DNA of 64,000 nt from Lactobacillus gasseri ATCC 33323 = JCM 1131 (GCF_000014425.1 NC_008530.1:992001-1056000), one strand, 5' to 3'. Positions 9,528-18,338 are shown, counted from the stretch's first letter. Numbers and translations are program-made. Notes: generated by a model from the letters alone, not told the origin.

Positions 9528-11321
9528 ATGAAATCATTACAAGTATTAAAAGATGTATTTGGCTACACAACTTTTCGAGCAGGACAAGAAAAAGTTATTA
9601 ATTTGGTGCTTAAAGGAGAAAATGTTCTAGCAGTAATGCCAACTGGTGCAGGCAAATCGCTGTGTTATCAAATTCCTGCCTTAATTAACCCTGGTTTAAC
9701 TTTGGTAGTTTCACCCTTAATTTCACTAATGAAAGACCAAATTGATTCATTAAAACAAAATGGTATTAATGCGGCAGCCCTAAATTCGGCGACTCCTCAA
9801 GAAGAAGTAAATCCAATTTTAAGGCAAGCCTATGAAGGAAAAATAAAGCTGCTTTATGTAACTCCTGAGCGATTAGCAATGAATTATTTTCGCTATCAGC
9901 TGAACTTCTTAAATGTTTCATTAGTCGCAGTCGATGAAGCACACTGTATTTCACAATGGGGACATGATTTTCGACCAGCTTATCGCCAAATAATGGATGG
10001 CGTCAAATCAATTAAGAGTAATCCGAATATTTTAGCTTTAACTGCAACAGCAACCCCCTCAGTTCAAAAAGACATCGCTGACCAATTGCAGATACCTTCT
10101 GCCAATTATGTTATTACTTCATTTGCAAGGCCCAATCTAAGCTTCAAGGTAGTGGATAATCCTAAAAATACTAATTTGTATCTTTTAGACTATATTAAAC
10201 AGCATCCCCATGAATCTGGAATCATATATGCTAGTACAAGAAAACACGTTGAAGAATTAACTGACTATTTGGCTCAAAATGGCATTTTAACAGCTAGTTA
10301 TCACGCTGGTCTTTCTAATAAAGAGAGGGCAGATGTACAAGATGCTTTTCAATTCGATAAAGTACAAGTAATAGTGGCTACTAATGCTTTTGGAATGGGA
10401 ATTGACAAAAGAAATGTTCGTTTTGTCATTCATGCTAACAGTACACCAAATTTAGAATCATATTATCAAGAAGCCGGCAGAGCAGGTAGAGACGGTGAAG
10501 CTTGTGAGGGGATATTAATCTATCACCCTAAAGATATTCGACTCTATCGCTGGTTTATTGAACAATCTGATTTAGATGACGAGTATCAAAAAATACAATA
10601 TCAAAAACTAGCTATGATTACTAAATATGTAAATACCACAGAGTGTTTACAACAGTTTATTGTCAGCTATTTTGGGCAAAGCTGTGATCCTTGTGGCAAG
10701 TGTTCTAACTGTTTAGGAACCTTTATTGAAAAAGACATTACTTCAGAAAGTAAAAGTATCATTTCAACTATTTATGAACTGGATGGTCGTTTTGGTAAGA
10801 CTGTGGTTGCTGATGTAGTTTCAGGAGCAAATAATCAACGCATGAGAGAAATTGATGCAGCTCATCTAAAACATTATGGTAGTTTAAAGCTGGGAAAGAC
10901 TAAGATCCTAGATTTAATAAATTATCTAATTAGCCATAATTATTTACAACTAACTGATAGTCAGTATCCATTAGTTCATGTGACTAATTTAGGATGGGAC
11001 GTCTTAGATAATAAAAAGCGTGTAACTCAAAAAATTTCTAAAAAAAGAGAAAGGTTAATTCAAACTTCTAGTCAAGTTTCCAAAGAGGAAAATGACCTGT
11101 TTGTTAGATTAAAAGAAATTCGCTTAGGTTTGGCTAAAAAGCAGGGGATACCAGCTTTTTATATCTTTTCAGACAAGTCTTTAAGAGAAATGTCACTGCA
11201 AAAGCCTGAAACACAAGCAGATCTTTTAAATATTTCGGGAGTAGGTCAAGCAAAGCTTAAAGCCTATGGTCAAATTATGTTAGTTGCAATTAAAAATTAC
11301 TTGAAAGAACAGACAGACTAA
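9528..11321 (+). CDS. recQ: ATP-dependent DNA helicase RecQ
   Basis: 597 residues. Superfamily 2 helicase motifs appear in order: AVMPTGAGKSLCYQIPAL (Walker A), VDEAHCISQWGHDFRPAY (DExH box), LTATATPSVQKDI, then the C-lobe with GIIYASTRKHVEELTDYL and SYYQEAGRAGRDGE. The RecQ zinc-binding segment is intact (ECLQQFI...CDPCGKCSNC). A winged-helix region and an HRDC domain (FVRLKEIRLGLAKKQG to ISGVGQAKLKAYGQ) end the protein. RecQ unwinds forked and recombination DNA in the 3'-5' direction. Start at 9528 has a weak AGGAAAA; the gene lies 14 bases past the ppaC terminator, so its promoter is probably within or before that region. Confidence 0.96.
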   Translation: MKSLQVLKDVFGYTTFRAGQEKVINLVLKGENVLAVMPTGAGKSLCYQIPALINPGLTLVVSPLISLMKDQIDSLKQNGINAAALNSATPQEEVNPILRQAYEGKIKLLYVTPERLAMNYFRYQLNFLNVSLVAVDEAHCISQWGHDFRPAYRQIMDGVKSIKSNPNILALTATATPSVQKDIADQLQIPSANYVITSFARPNLSFKVVDNPKNTNLYLLDYIKQHPHESGIIYASTRKHVEELTDYLAQNGILTASYHAGLSNKERADVQDAFQFDKVQVIVATNAFGMGIDKRNVRFVIHANSTPNLESYYQEAGRAGRDGEACEGILIYHPKDIRLYRWFIEQSDLDDEYQKIQYQKLAMITKYVNTTECLQQFIVSYFGQSCDPCGKCSNCLGTFIEKDITSESKSIISTIYELDGRFGKTVVADVVSGANNQRMREIDAAHLKHYGSLKLGKTKILDLINYLISHNYLQLTDSQYPLVHVTNLGWDVLDNKKRVTQKISKKRERLIQTSSQVSKEENDLFVRLKEIRLGLAKKQGIPAFYIFSDKSLREMSLQKPETQADLLNISGVGQAKLKAYGQIMLVAIKNYLKEQTD

Positions 11322-11382
11322 TGAAGTGTAATTAAATAAAGTGTAGAATAAACTAGAATAGTATAAATTCAGGAGGATTAAC

Positions 11383-11970
11383 ATGGAATACCCACAATTA
11401 GATCTAAAGAATGCGAAAGGTCCAAAAGCTATAATTCAAACTAATCATGGAGATATTGAAGTTCAATTATTTGAAAAAGAAGCTCCAATGACTGTTGAAA
11501 ATTTTGTTCGTTTAGCTAAAAAAGGCTATTACGATGGTACTACTTTTCATCGAGTAATCAGTGATTTCATGATCCAAGGTGGTGATCCAAAGGGTGACGG
11601 TACAGGTGGTGAAAGTATCTGGGGACATCCCTTCGAAGATGAATTTTCAAACAAATTATTTAATGTACGTGGTGCGCTCTCAATGGCTAATTCTGGTCCT
11701 AATACAAATGGAAGCCAATTCTTTATTGTTCAAAATAAGAATGTACCTAAACGGATGATTAAAGAAATGGATGCTGCAGGTTATCCAAAAGAATTAGTTA
11801 AGGCATATAAACAAGGCGGAACCCCATGGCTTGACGGTCGTCACACTGTTTTTGGACAAGTAATTAAAGGTATGGATGTTGTTGATGAAATTGCAAAGGT
11901 TCCGCGTGACAAGGCAAATGATAAACCAAAAGAAGATGTAATCATTAAGAGTATTCATATTGAAGATTAA
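11383..11970 (+). CDS. Peptidyl-prolyl cis-trans isomerase, cyclophilin type
   Basis: 195 residues with the single cyclophilin domain: [41 protein letters not shown], including the catalytic Arg of FHRV, and [20 protein letters not shown]. No signal peptide or membrane segment is seen, so it is cytoplasmic. It isomerises proline peptide bonds during folding. A strong ribosome site (AGGAGG, about 7 bases before ATG) precedes it. A hairpin terminator at 11978 follows, and the next gene has its own ribosome site. An insertion ([20 protein letters not shown]) between the core strands is typical of the bacterial PpiB-like group. Confidence 0.95.
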   Translation: MEYPQLDLKNAKGPKAIIQTNHGDIEVQLFEKEAPMTVENFVRLAKKGYYDGTTFHRVISDFMIQGGDPKGDGTGGESIWGHPFEDEFSNKLFNVRGALSMANSGPNTNGSQFFIVQNKNVPKRMIKEMDAAGYPKELVKAYKQGGTPWLDGRHTVFGQVIKGMDVVDEIAKVPRDKANDKPKEDVIIKSIHIED

Positions 11971-11977
11971 ACAATTT

Positions 11978-12008
11978 AAACATGGTCTAAATTGATCATG
12001 TTTTTAAT
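11978..12008 (+). terminator. Intrinsic terminator after cyclophilin gene
   Basis: AAACATGGTC (11978-11987) pairs fully (one G-U) with GATCATGTTT (11994-12003) around TAAATT, followed by T residues. Confidence 0.8.
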
Positions 12009-12037
12009 TTGTTTTCATTATAATTTGGAGGTTAATC

Positions 12038-12736
12038 ATGGGTATATTTTCAGATGAAAAATATCGTCCATCTGAATCACGTATTTTAGCTACAGCATTG
12101 ACTTTTTCGGCGGGATTTATAGATGCCTATACTTATATTCAACGGGGACATACTTTATCTGCTGGACAAACAGGTAACGTAATCTTCTTTGCATCAGCAT
12201 TTGCTGATCATAATATTGCAGGCATGTTAAACAGGGCAACAACATTTATTGCTTTTACCTTAGGATTGCTACTTGTTGGACTTTTCCATAAATATGTAAA
12301 AAGTAATTATTGGCGTGTATTCTGTTTATTTCCAATTTTATTTATTTGTTTAGGAGTTGGTTTTGTACCTAAAAACGTACCAAATTACTATGTAGTTCCC
12401 GTAATTGCGTTTGGCTTAGCGGTTCAGAATGCATCATTTAGTAAAATTGAAGGTATGGGGTATAATAATGCATTTACAACTGGCAACTTGAAAAAATCTG
12501 TAGTTGCTTGGAGTGCATATTTCTTTGGTGAGGATAAGTCACAGCATAACGCGGCTGTTAACTATATGTTTTTGGTTATTGCATTTGCACTTGGCGCAAT
12601 TGTATCAGCATTGCTACAAAAGATCTTTGTTTTAAAAACTATTTGGTTTGCTGTTTTACTTTTAGGTGCAATCAATATTGTTTATACGATCTCTTTAAAT
12701 AAAAGGAAAAAACTATCTTTTTCTAAAAATGAATAA
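12038..12736 (+). CDS. YoaK family (DUF1275) membrane protein
   Basis: 232 residues with about six transmembrane helices. The DUF1275 N-terminal signature is visible: TALTFSAGFIDAYTYIQRGHTLSAGQTGNVIFFA, followed by the internal QNASFSKIEGMGYNNAFTTGNLKK repeat-like segment. The function of this family is not established; it is an integral membrane protein. GGAGG precedes the ATG. It is the last plus-strand gene before the long gene-free stretch carrying dif, and a terminator follows at once. The C-terminal tail is basic (LNKRKKLSFSKNE). Confidence 0.9.
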   Translation: MGIFSDEKYRPSESRILATALTFSAGFIDAYTYIQRGHTLSAGQTGNVIFFASAFADHNIAGMLNRATTFIAFTLGLLLVGLFHKYVKSNYWRVFCLFPILFICLGVGFVPKNVPNYYVVPVIAFGLAVQNASFSKIEGMGYNNAFTTGNLKKSVVAWSAYFFGEDKSQHNAAVNYMFLVIAFALGAIVSALLQKIFVLKTIWFAVLLLGAINIVYTISLNKRKKLSFSKNE

Positions 12737-12751
12737 TAATTATTGATAGAG

Positions 12752-12786
12752 AACTTTGAGAACAATGAAACTCAAAGTTTTTTATT
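12752..12786 (+). terminator. Intrinsic terminator
   Basis: AACTTTGAG (12752-12760) pairs with CTCAAAGTT (12771-12779) around a 10-base loop, followed by TTTTTA. It closes the YoaK-family gene. Confidence 0.82.
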
Positions 12787-12832
12787 TACTTAAAAAAATA
12801 TAAAGGAGAGTAGCTTGGCTAATCTTGAATAT

Positions 12833-12860
12833 ACTTCGTGTAATATATATTATGTAAAGT
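12833..12860 (+). other. dif: dif chromosome dimer resolution site
   Basis: The 28 bases read as arm ACTTCGTGTAA, centre TATATA, arm TTATGTAAAGT. This keeps the layout of the Bacillus subtilis dif (XerC-type arm, 6-bp centre, XerD-type arm); the XerD-side arm TTATGTAAA.T and the AATATATATTATGT core are the same, with differences only at a few outer positions (from memory of the published Gram-positive dif consensus). It lies in a gene-free region, 1.2 kb before a tyrosine recombinase gene, where the coding-strand bias inverts. All three facts support a working dif at the terminus, where chromosome dimers are resolved before division. Confidence 0.9.
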
Positions 12861-12970
12861 AATATAAAAATATCACATTTGTAGTTAAACTATGATCCAC
12901 AGCCAACCATCAACCAGCTAATTATATATGTATCGTATATTACTTTAAAAAATTATTTTTAAATTTAGTA

Positions 12971-12988
12971 GCATTCTAATTAGAATGC
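12971..12988. repeat. 18-bp perfect palindrome near dif
   Basis: GCATTCTAATTAGAATGC is its own reverse complement, 110 bp from dif. There is no loop and no T-run, so it does not resemble a terminator; it is more like a binding site for a symmetric protein dimer. No function is assigned. Confidence 0.6.
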
Positions 12989-13442
12989 ATAATCTATTTT
13001 TTACAGTCAGAAATAATTTTACTTAACTTTATTTTTATCTATAATTACCTGAAAAATCTAAGCTAAAAGTTTTTTCCAATTAATTATATTAGATTATTAA
13101 AAAGCAATTTCTTTAGTGCTGAGATGACGCTTCTATGGTCTTTAAAATAATTATTGGTTAATAGTTGATGTACATCTCTTCTTATTCATGATATGTTTTT
13201 TTCTATCTAAGTCTAGTAAGCTTTTAATCTTGGATTATGTTAGTTCAGATATACTTAATACCAAGTTGAGTATTTCTTAAAATACCGAGAAGTATTCAAA
13301 ATAAAAGGCAGAAAAAGAAATAAAACATAATCATAGTAAACTAGGTCATCGTATTTTATTACTTTTTATTACTATTGAGGGCATTTTAATTTATTTTCCT
13401 GTCAAAGACTCAAGGCTAGAAGTATCAATATTACGCATGGAT

Positions 13443-13472
13443 CTATCATTAAAACAATAATTTTAATGATAG
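13443..13472. repeat. Inverted repeat with 12-bp perfect stem
   Basis: CTATCATTAAAA (13443-13454), loop CAATAA, then TTTTAATGATAG (13461-13472). It could act as a weak terminator or structured DNA in the terminus region. No gene ends next to it. Confidence 0.5.
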
Positions 13473-14034
13473 GTATAAGAGACTCTCCCTAAATATCAAT
13501 GATTTGCTGATATATCAATATTTATACATTACATTTAATTATTATAAAATTCTATTTTTATCTTAGTAATTACACTTGATTAGTGTCTTCAAAATACTGA
13601 GAACGACAAAATCTCACCTAAAAAGTAACCAAAATGTGCCCATGAATTTACTTGATATTTACTGAAAAATAAATAACCTACTCTCCTATTAATTCAAAAA
13701 AATGTGTTTAGTTTTATACAAACTTATAACGCCTCAATTAGTAATATATAGCTCATAAACACTACTTCAATCAACTTTTAAGTATATAATCAGCTCGTTA
13801 ATTATCGTAAAATTAGTAAAACTAATTTAAAATAACTTCTCAATTTAATAATTATTAAATCAACTTGAATTGTGCATTCCATAAGAAAAGTTTAGTTATT
13901 TTTCCTAACCGTCTATAGGTTAAATTCTACATTTTTTAGGTTATGATTTATTAATTTTTTCTTACCGAAGAAGACTCTCCCCTCTCTCCTACTTAGAAAA
14001 GATTAGGGGACAAGACTAAATTACTTAAATAAGA

Positions 14035-14064
14035 TATAATATATACAAACCTACGTTCGAGGAG
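14035..14064 (+). promoter_or_regulatory. Probable -10 box and ribosome site of xerS
   Basis: TATAAT at 14035-14040 and AGGAG at 14060-14064 lie before a TTG at 14073. The -35 region is poor (AAGACT near 14012). The ribosome site decides the TTG start. Confidence 0.5.
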
Positions 14065-14072
14065 ACTATAAA

Positions 14073-15143
14073 TTGGAAACTAACAGATATTTAACCCTAA
14101 TTAAACAAGAGCTGGCGAATATGCCTGATTTTGTAAAAGAATATAATCTTGGCACTAGCCATTCATTAACCACAACATACCAATATTTAACAGAAATTCG
14201 TCGTTTTTTTGATTGGCTGAGACAAAATAAAATATCTACAGCTTCTTCCAATAAAGAAATTGAACTATCAACACTAGAAGGCATGCAGCGAAATGATGTT
14301 ATGCTTTATATTCATTATCTTAAGCACACAAAAAATCAACAAGGACGATTAAATTCACCTACTACAATTAACCGATCAATTAATGCTCTTCGTTCTTTAT
14401 ATAAATTCTTAACGATTACTTCAGACAACAATCATGGAGAACCATATTTTGATCGTAATGTCATGCTAAAAATTGATTCATTAAATGACACTAAAACGTT
14501 GAATTACCGGGCTCATGTTCTAGAATCTCATATGTACATGGGTGATTTAAAATATCAGTTTTTAGATTTTATTGAAAATGAATACGAGCATAAATGTAAT
14601 AAACAGTCGCTACCTTCTTTCAAAAAGAATCATGAACGTGATATAGCTATTATTGCATTAATTTTAGGTACGGGAATCAGAGTTTCAGAATGCGTTGGTG
14701 TCAACGTTCGTAATATTAACTTAAAAGATGAAATGCTTGATGTAGTTCGAAAAGGTGGCCAAAAAGATAGTGTTCCAATTGCTGACTGGACTATTCCTTA
14801 TTTAAAAAAATATCAAAAAATACGTACTGATCGTTATCATGCAAATAAAAACGATATAGCCTTCTTTTTAACTAGATGGCATGGAAAAACCAGAAGAATG
14901 ACTGCGAATGCTGTTGAGAAAATGGTCAATAAATATTCTGCTGCTTTTGGAAAACCGCTAACCCCGCACAAATTGCGCCATACTTTGGCTAGTGAACTGT
15001 ACGAAGTAACTAAAGATCAAGTTCTCGTTGCACAACAACTAGGGCAAAAAGGAACTACGGCTACTGACTTGTATACTCACGTAGATCAAAAAAAACAAAA
15101 AGATGCTCTCAATAAGATCAATAGACATAAGAATCAAGATTAA
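14073..15143 (+). CDS. xerS: Tyrosine recombinase, XerS type
   Basis: 356 residues, exactly the usual XerS length, starting at TTG 14073 with AGGAG 8 bases upstream. The N-terminal SAM-like DNA-binding part (FVKEYNLGTSHSLTTTYQYL, RRFFDWLRQNKI, HGEPYFDRNVM) and the catalytic part closely follow streptococcal/lactococcal XerS. Catalytic residues: Arg in GTGIRVSECVG, Lys in VRKGGQKDSV, His and Arg in PHKLRHTLAS, Tyr in ATDLYTHV. The second His/Trp position (LGH in relatives) is Gln here (QQLGQKGTTATDLYTHV). It should resolve chromosome dimers at the terminus with FtsK. The classic dif 1.2 kb upstream is of the XerC/XerD kind rather than the difSL normally paired with XerS. Confidence 0.88.
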   Translation: METNRYLTLIKQELANMPDFVKEYNLGTSHSLTTTYQYLTEIRRFFDWLRQNKISTASSNKEIELSTLEGMQRNDVMLYIHYLKHTKNQQGRLNSPTTINRSINALRSLYKFLTITSDNNHGEPYFDRNVMLKIDSLNDTKTLNYRAHVLESHMYMGDLKYQFLDFIENEYEHKCNKQSLPSFKKNHERDIAIIALILGTGIRVSECVGVNVRNINLKDEMLDVVRKGGQKDSVPIADWTIPYLKKYQKIRTDRYHANKNDIAFFLTRWHGKTRRMTANAVEKMVNKYSAAFGKPLTPHKLRHTLASELYEVTKDQVLVAQQLGQKGTTATDLYTHVDQKKQKDALNKINRHKNQD

Positions 15144-15212
15144 TTTAAGTATAGTACTATTTTAATTATAATAAGTATGGATAGTTTATATTAAAAATGA
15201 GAGGCATCATTT

Positions 15213-16103
15213 ATGGAGTTAAGGGTTTTAAGATACTTTCTGGCTGTTTGCGAAGAAAAAAATATATCAAAAGCTGCAAATTCTCTTCATATTAGTCAAC
15301 CATCCTTATCAAGACAGTTAAAAAATCTAGAAGAAGAACTTGGTGTCACCCTGTTTTACCGAGGGCATCAAGAAATCACGTTAACCCAGGAAGGTTATTA
15401 TCTTCAAGAACATGCTGAAGAGATTATTTCTTTAGCTAATAAGACACAACAAAATTTAAAACATTCTAAAATCATTTCTGGTGAATTATATATTGGAGCT
15501 GGAGAAAGTATTGCAATTAAGCGTGTGATGGATATTGTAAATAATATTGTTAAAAATTATCATCAAGTAAAAATTCATGTTTTTAATGGGAATTCTTCTA
15601 TGATCGAAGGGAAAATTGAGCGTGGTATTTTAGACTTTGGAATTACAATGGGACAATATGATACGACTCAAAACTTTAATAGCCTTACACTTCCTGAAAA
15701 TAATGAATATGGAATAATTGTAAGTAAAGATCATCCTCTTGCCAAGCAACCATATATTGTCCCTGAAGACCTTCAAAAATATCCACTTATTATTTCTAAG
15801 CATACAGCTAATTCTGATAACTTTAGAGATTGGTGTACTGATCCGCAAAAATTAAATATCGTAGCCACATTTAATTTACCTGATAATCTGCAATATCTAG
15901 TAGAAAAAGGACCATATTGCCTACTAATTTATAAAGATTTACTTTCACTTTCTCCGGAGAGCAACCTTTGTTTTATTCCACTTCAACCCAAAATAATTGA
16001 TCATAATCGGTTAATTTGGAATTCAAGAGTTCAACTATCAAACGTTGCGCGTTTATTTCTTAAATTATTACGTAATTCTATAAAAAATGAAAAACTAGTT
16101 TAG
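15213..16103 (+). CDS. LysR family transcriptional regulator
   Basis: 296 residues. The N-terminal helix-turn-helix is textbook LysR: MELRVLRYFLAVCEEKNISKAANSLHISQPSLSRQLKNLEEELGVTLFYR, then ITLTQEGYYLQEHAEEI. The effector-binding domain starts near SGELYIGAGES. It lies 69 bp after xerS in the same direction but with its own AGAGG ribosome site. No divergent target gene is present and the ligand is unknown. It is distinct in sequence from the LysR gene at 7447. Confidence 0.92.
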   Translation: MELRVLRYFLAVCEEKNISKAANSLHISQPSLSRQLKNLEEELGVTLFYRGHQEITLTQEGYYLQEHAEEIISLANKTQQNLKHSKIISGELYIGAGESIAIKRVMDIVNNIVKNYHQVKIHVFNGNSSMIEGKIERGILDFGITMGQYDTTQNFNSLTLPENNEYGIIVSKDHPLAKQPYIVPEDLQKYPLIISKHTANSDNFRDWCTDPQKLNIVATFNLPDNLQYLVEKGPYCLLIYKDLLSLSPESNLCFIPLQPKIIDHNRLIWNSRVQLSNVARLFLKLLRNSIKNEKLV

Positions 16104-16110
16104 TCCAGTA

Positions 16111-16152
16111 AAAAAGCTTTGAAATTCCAAATTGGATTTTTCAAAGCTTTTT
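16111..16152. terminator. Bidirectional intrinsic terminator
   Basis: AAAAAGCTTTGAAA and TTTTCAAAGCTTTTT form a long stem around TTCCAAATTGGA, with A/T runs at both sides. It separates the convergent LysR gene and the surface protein gene. Confidence 0.85.
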
Positions 16153-16165
16153 AAATTATCTATTT

Positions 16166-17251
16166 CTAATGACTCTGACCTGATGCGGGCTGCTGATTAT
16201 TTTGATTTTGTCCTTGTTGATTATTCGTATTATTATTTTGCGACTGTTGATTAGATTCTTTATTGTCTGTTGACTGGCTTGTTGTATTACTTTGACTTTG
16301 CGACTCTTGCTTAGCATCATTATGTTCTTCAGATTTACTACTTTGTGATGAGCTAGATTGCTGACTACTTGAGCTTGAACTTGATTGACTAGATTGAGAA
16401 GAACGTGAATTTTCTGAGTCTATATTGATATCAAAACTATCATCAGCTTTTGGATGGTACACTCTATGACTCTTCTTGGTAGAAGACTTCGATTTTAATG
16501 CGTTAGGAGTGCTTACTTTAATTGCATTGATTTCTGAATATGTACCCTCTTGAGAGATATTATAACCAGCATAGGCAAAGCGTAAATAGAATGAAAAGCT
16601 AGTCAAAACTAGGTGTCCACTTTTTTCTTTTAAAGTATATTCAACTTTAAGTCGTTTAAGCGCACCTTCGTTATCAAGACCTGAAGCATTACCTTTCAGT
16701 TTTTTAATGAGCTTTTTGTGGGTTTTATTCCAGAAACGTAAACTATTACCACTATAGCTAACACGATAAACAGAACCTGTTTTTTTAAGCTTCATATCAC
16801 CTTTAATTGCTTTACTTCCACTTAAGATAATAGCTGGATCAAACTGGCTAACTACTTTGTTAGGCGTCATTGTAGATGAAGCCTTCCATTTTGGACTTCC
16901 AGTATTATCCCACATCTTCTGATATACTTTATCCTCATTTAGCCACATAGAAGTTTTATCTACTTTAGCTTGTGCTTTAAGTGGATCATTTTGATATTTG
17001 CCTGACCAAGTTCTAGTGGCTTCAATTCCTGGTGAATTTTTTACTTTAAATTTGTAACTCTTAAAATCAGTATTTAGTGCTTCAGCAATAATTTCTTTAT
17101 CACTACTGTTACTTGTAGCAGAGTTAACAGTTGCGGGACTAGAATTTTTAATAGCGTTCGTATTTATCGCTAAAATCACTTGAAAGACTATAACTAATGC
17201 AAATCCTACACCAGCAACTAATCCTAATATTTTTAAAAATTTATTTTTCAT
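16166..17251 (-). CDS. Membrane-anchored extracellular protein with Ser/Gln/Asn-rich tail, function unknown
   Basis: 361 residues. Residues about 6-30 form one hydrophobic segment (FLKILGLVAGVGFALVIVFQVIL) without a lipobox Cys, so the protein is most likely anchored by its N-terminus with the rest outside. Residues about 55-250 form a globular domain with no family I recognise (SYKFKVKNSPGIEATRTW, FSFYLRFAYAGYNI). From about residue 285 the chain is almost only Ser, Gln and Asn (SSQSSQSSSSSSSQQ, NNNTNNQQGQNQNN), like the tail of PBP1A at 34210-36585. This suggests a wall-spanning or flexible surface tail. No LPXTG is seen. The gene is monocistronic. Confidence 0.8.
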   Translation of the reverse strand: MKNKFLKILGLVAGVGFALVIVFQVILAINTNAIKNSSPATVNSATSNSSDKEIIAEALNTDFKSYKFKVKNSPGIEATRTWSGKYQNDPLKAQAKVDKTSMWLNEDKVYQKMWDNTGSPKWKASSTMTPNKVVSQFDPAIILSGSKAIKGDMKLKKTGSVYRVSYSGNSLRFWNKTHKKLIKKLKGNASGLDNEGALKRLKVEYTLKEKSGHLVLTSFSFYLRFAYAGYNISQEGTYSEINAIKVSTPNALKSKSSTKKSHRVYHPKADDSFDINIDSENSRSSQSSQSSSSSSSQQSSSSQSSKSEEHNDAKQESQSQSNTTSQSTDNKESNQQSQNNNTNNQQGQNQNNQQPASGQSH

Positions 17252-17292
17252 TACTTTAGTTCACTCTCACTTTAGTTTTTTCTTTATTTATT

Positions 17293-17329
17293 AAAAAATA
17301 GGAAAGCAGCTCTAGCTCTCCTATTTTTT
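17293..17329. terminator. Intrinsic terminator after degV (minus)
   Basis: AAAAAATAGGA (17293-17303) pairs with TCCTATTTTTT (17319-17329). It lies between the degV stop and the start of the downstream surface protein gene. Confidence 0.75.
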
Positions 17330-17335
17330 ATATGA

Positions 17336-18223
17336 TTATTTTTTACTAAAGTCCATTTTATCAATGTCTGCCATCCAAGTAATACCAAGAGATTTCTCTC
17401 CTAAATATGTGGCAATCACAGAACTAAAATTGAACATTTTGATGGTCATATTAGGGAAAGCGGCTTGAAAATCATCTTTAACCTTAGTAGCTTGCTCTAA
17501 ATAATTTGAATTATAAACAGTTAACGCTATATTATCTTTAATTGGTGAATTATTAATTCTTTCAATAGTGATGTTTTCTGCTTTCTTTACTGCACGTTTC
17601 ATCGAACGTACTTTATCAAAGCTTACAATTTGATAATCATCTTTTTTAAACGTTAATAGTGGTTTAATTTGAAGCATAGTACCAATAAAGGCGCTCGCAT
17701 TACTTAATCTACCACCACGAACTAAATTATTTAAGTCATCTACAACAAATAAAACATCAATTGTATCTCTGATTTCATCAAGTTTAGCTAAAATCTCTTT
17801 AGGTTCCCAACCATTTTTAATCATTTTGGCAGCAGCAAGTACTAAGTTTCCCATTGAACGAACTGTCATTGCTGGATCATAAGGGTAAAGGTTAAACTCA
17901 GGATGAGTATGTGCTAAGTTAACTAAGCTGTTGTAGAAGCCTGATATACCTGATGTTAGTGGAATAGCAATAATTGCTTCATAGCCTTCATCTTTTAATT
18001 TTTGACATAATTCAAGCATAGTACCTGGACTAGGTTGCGAAGTCTTCGGAAAAGGTGCTCCATCGCGCTCTAACTCAAAAAGTTTTTCTGCAGTAATATC
18101 TATCCCATCCATATATTGCTTATCTCCAATGATAACTGGGATTGGTACTACAGTAATATCGTTGGCCTTGGCTTCTTCTGGGCTTATATCACTAGTACTA
18201 TCTGTAATGAGTGCTATCTTCAC
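17336..18223 (-). CDS. DegV family fatty-acid-binding protein
   Basis: 295 residues starting with GTG at 18223, with AAGGTAGG about 10 bases upstream. The DegV fold is marked by IALITDSTSDISPEEAKANDITVVPIPVIIG, KTSQPSPGTMLEL, IAIPLTSGISGFYNS and VDDLNNLVRGGRLSNASAFIGTMLQIKPLL. DegV/FakB proteins bind a fatty acid and can present it to the kinase FakA for phosphorylation before use in phospholipid synthesis. The fakA gene is not in this window. It lies downstream of marR, so the two may respond to the same lipid signal, though a hairpin (18253-18273) separates them. A second DegV is at 28489. Confidence 0.92.
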   Translation of the reverse strand: MKIALITDSTSDISPEEAKANDITVVPIPVIIGDKQYMDGIDITAEKLFELERDGAPFPKTSQPSPGTMLELCQKLKDEGYEAIIAIPLTSGISGFYNSLVNLAHTHPEFNLYPYDPAMTVRSMGNLVLAAAKMIKNGWEPKEILAKLDEIRDTIDVLFVVDDLNNLVRGGRLSNASAFIGTMLQIKPLLTFKKDDYQIVSFDKVRSMKRAVKKAENITIERINNSPIKDNIALTVYNSNYLEQATKVKDDFQAAFPNMTIKMFNFSSVIATYLGEKSLGITWMADIDKMDFSKK

Positions 18224-18338
18224 GTGTGAAAACCTACCTTAAAATTAAAATAGCAGCATTAAGTTGCATGCTGCAATACTACTTATCAAAATGAAATTAT
18301 ATCATAAAATCAAATGTTTTTTAAATATAATCGTTGAT

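Larger units (their letters stand above)
12787..14034. other. Long gene-free AT-rich region around dif
   Basis: About 1.25 kb with no reading frame of useful length on either strand and no tRNA-like structure I can see. It contains the dif site (12833-12860), an 18-bp perfect palindrome (12971-12988) and a 12-bp-stem hairpin (13443-13472). A short TTG-started frame of 15 codons with AAAGGAG (12815-12862) overlaps dif but is probably chance. Outside these I see only low-complexity A/T sequence. Its position between opposite coding-strand biases suggests a replication terminus segment rather than a decayed gene. Confidence 0.7.

Noticed and set aside
12815-12862. 15-codon TTG frame with AAAGGAG overlapping dif
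   Set aside because: Very short, TTG start, and its sequence is explained by the dif site.
13883-13905. GAAAAA...TTTTCTT dyad (minus strand) resembling a difSL-type site near xerS
   Set aside because: The match is weak, the region is AT-rich so such arms arise by chance, and the site at 12833-12860 is a far better dif.
13967-13973. Single GAAGAAG, similar to lactococcal FtsK-orienting motif
   Set aside because: One copy says nothing about skewed distribution, and its direction points away from dif.
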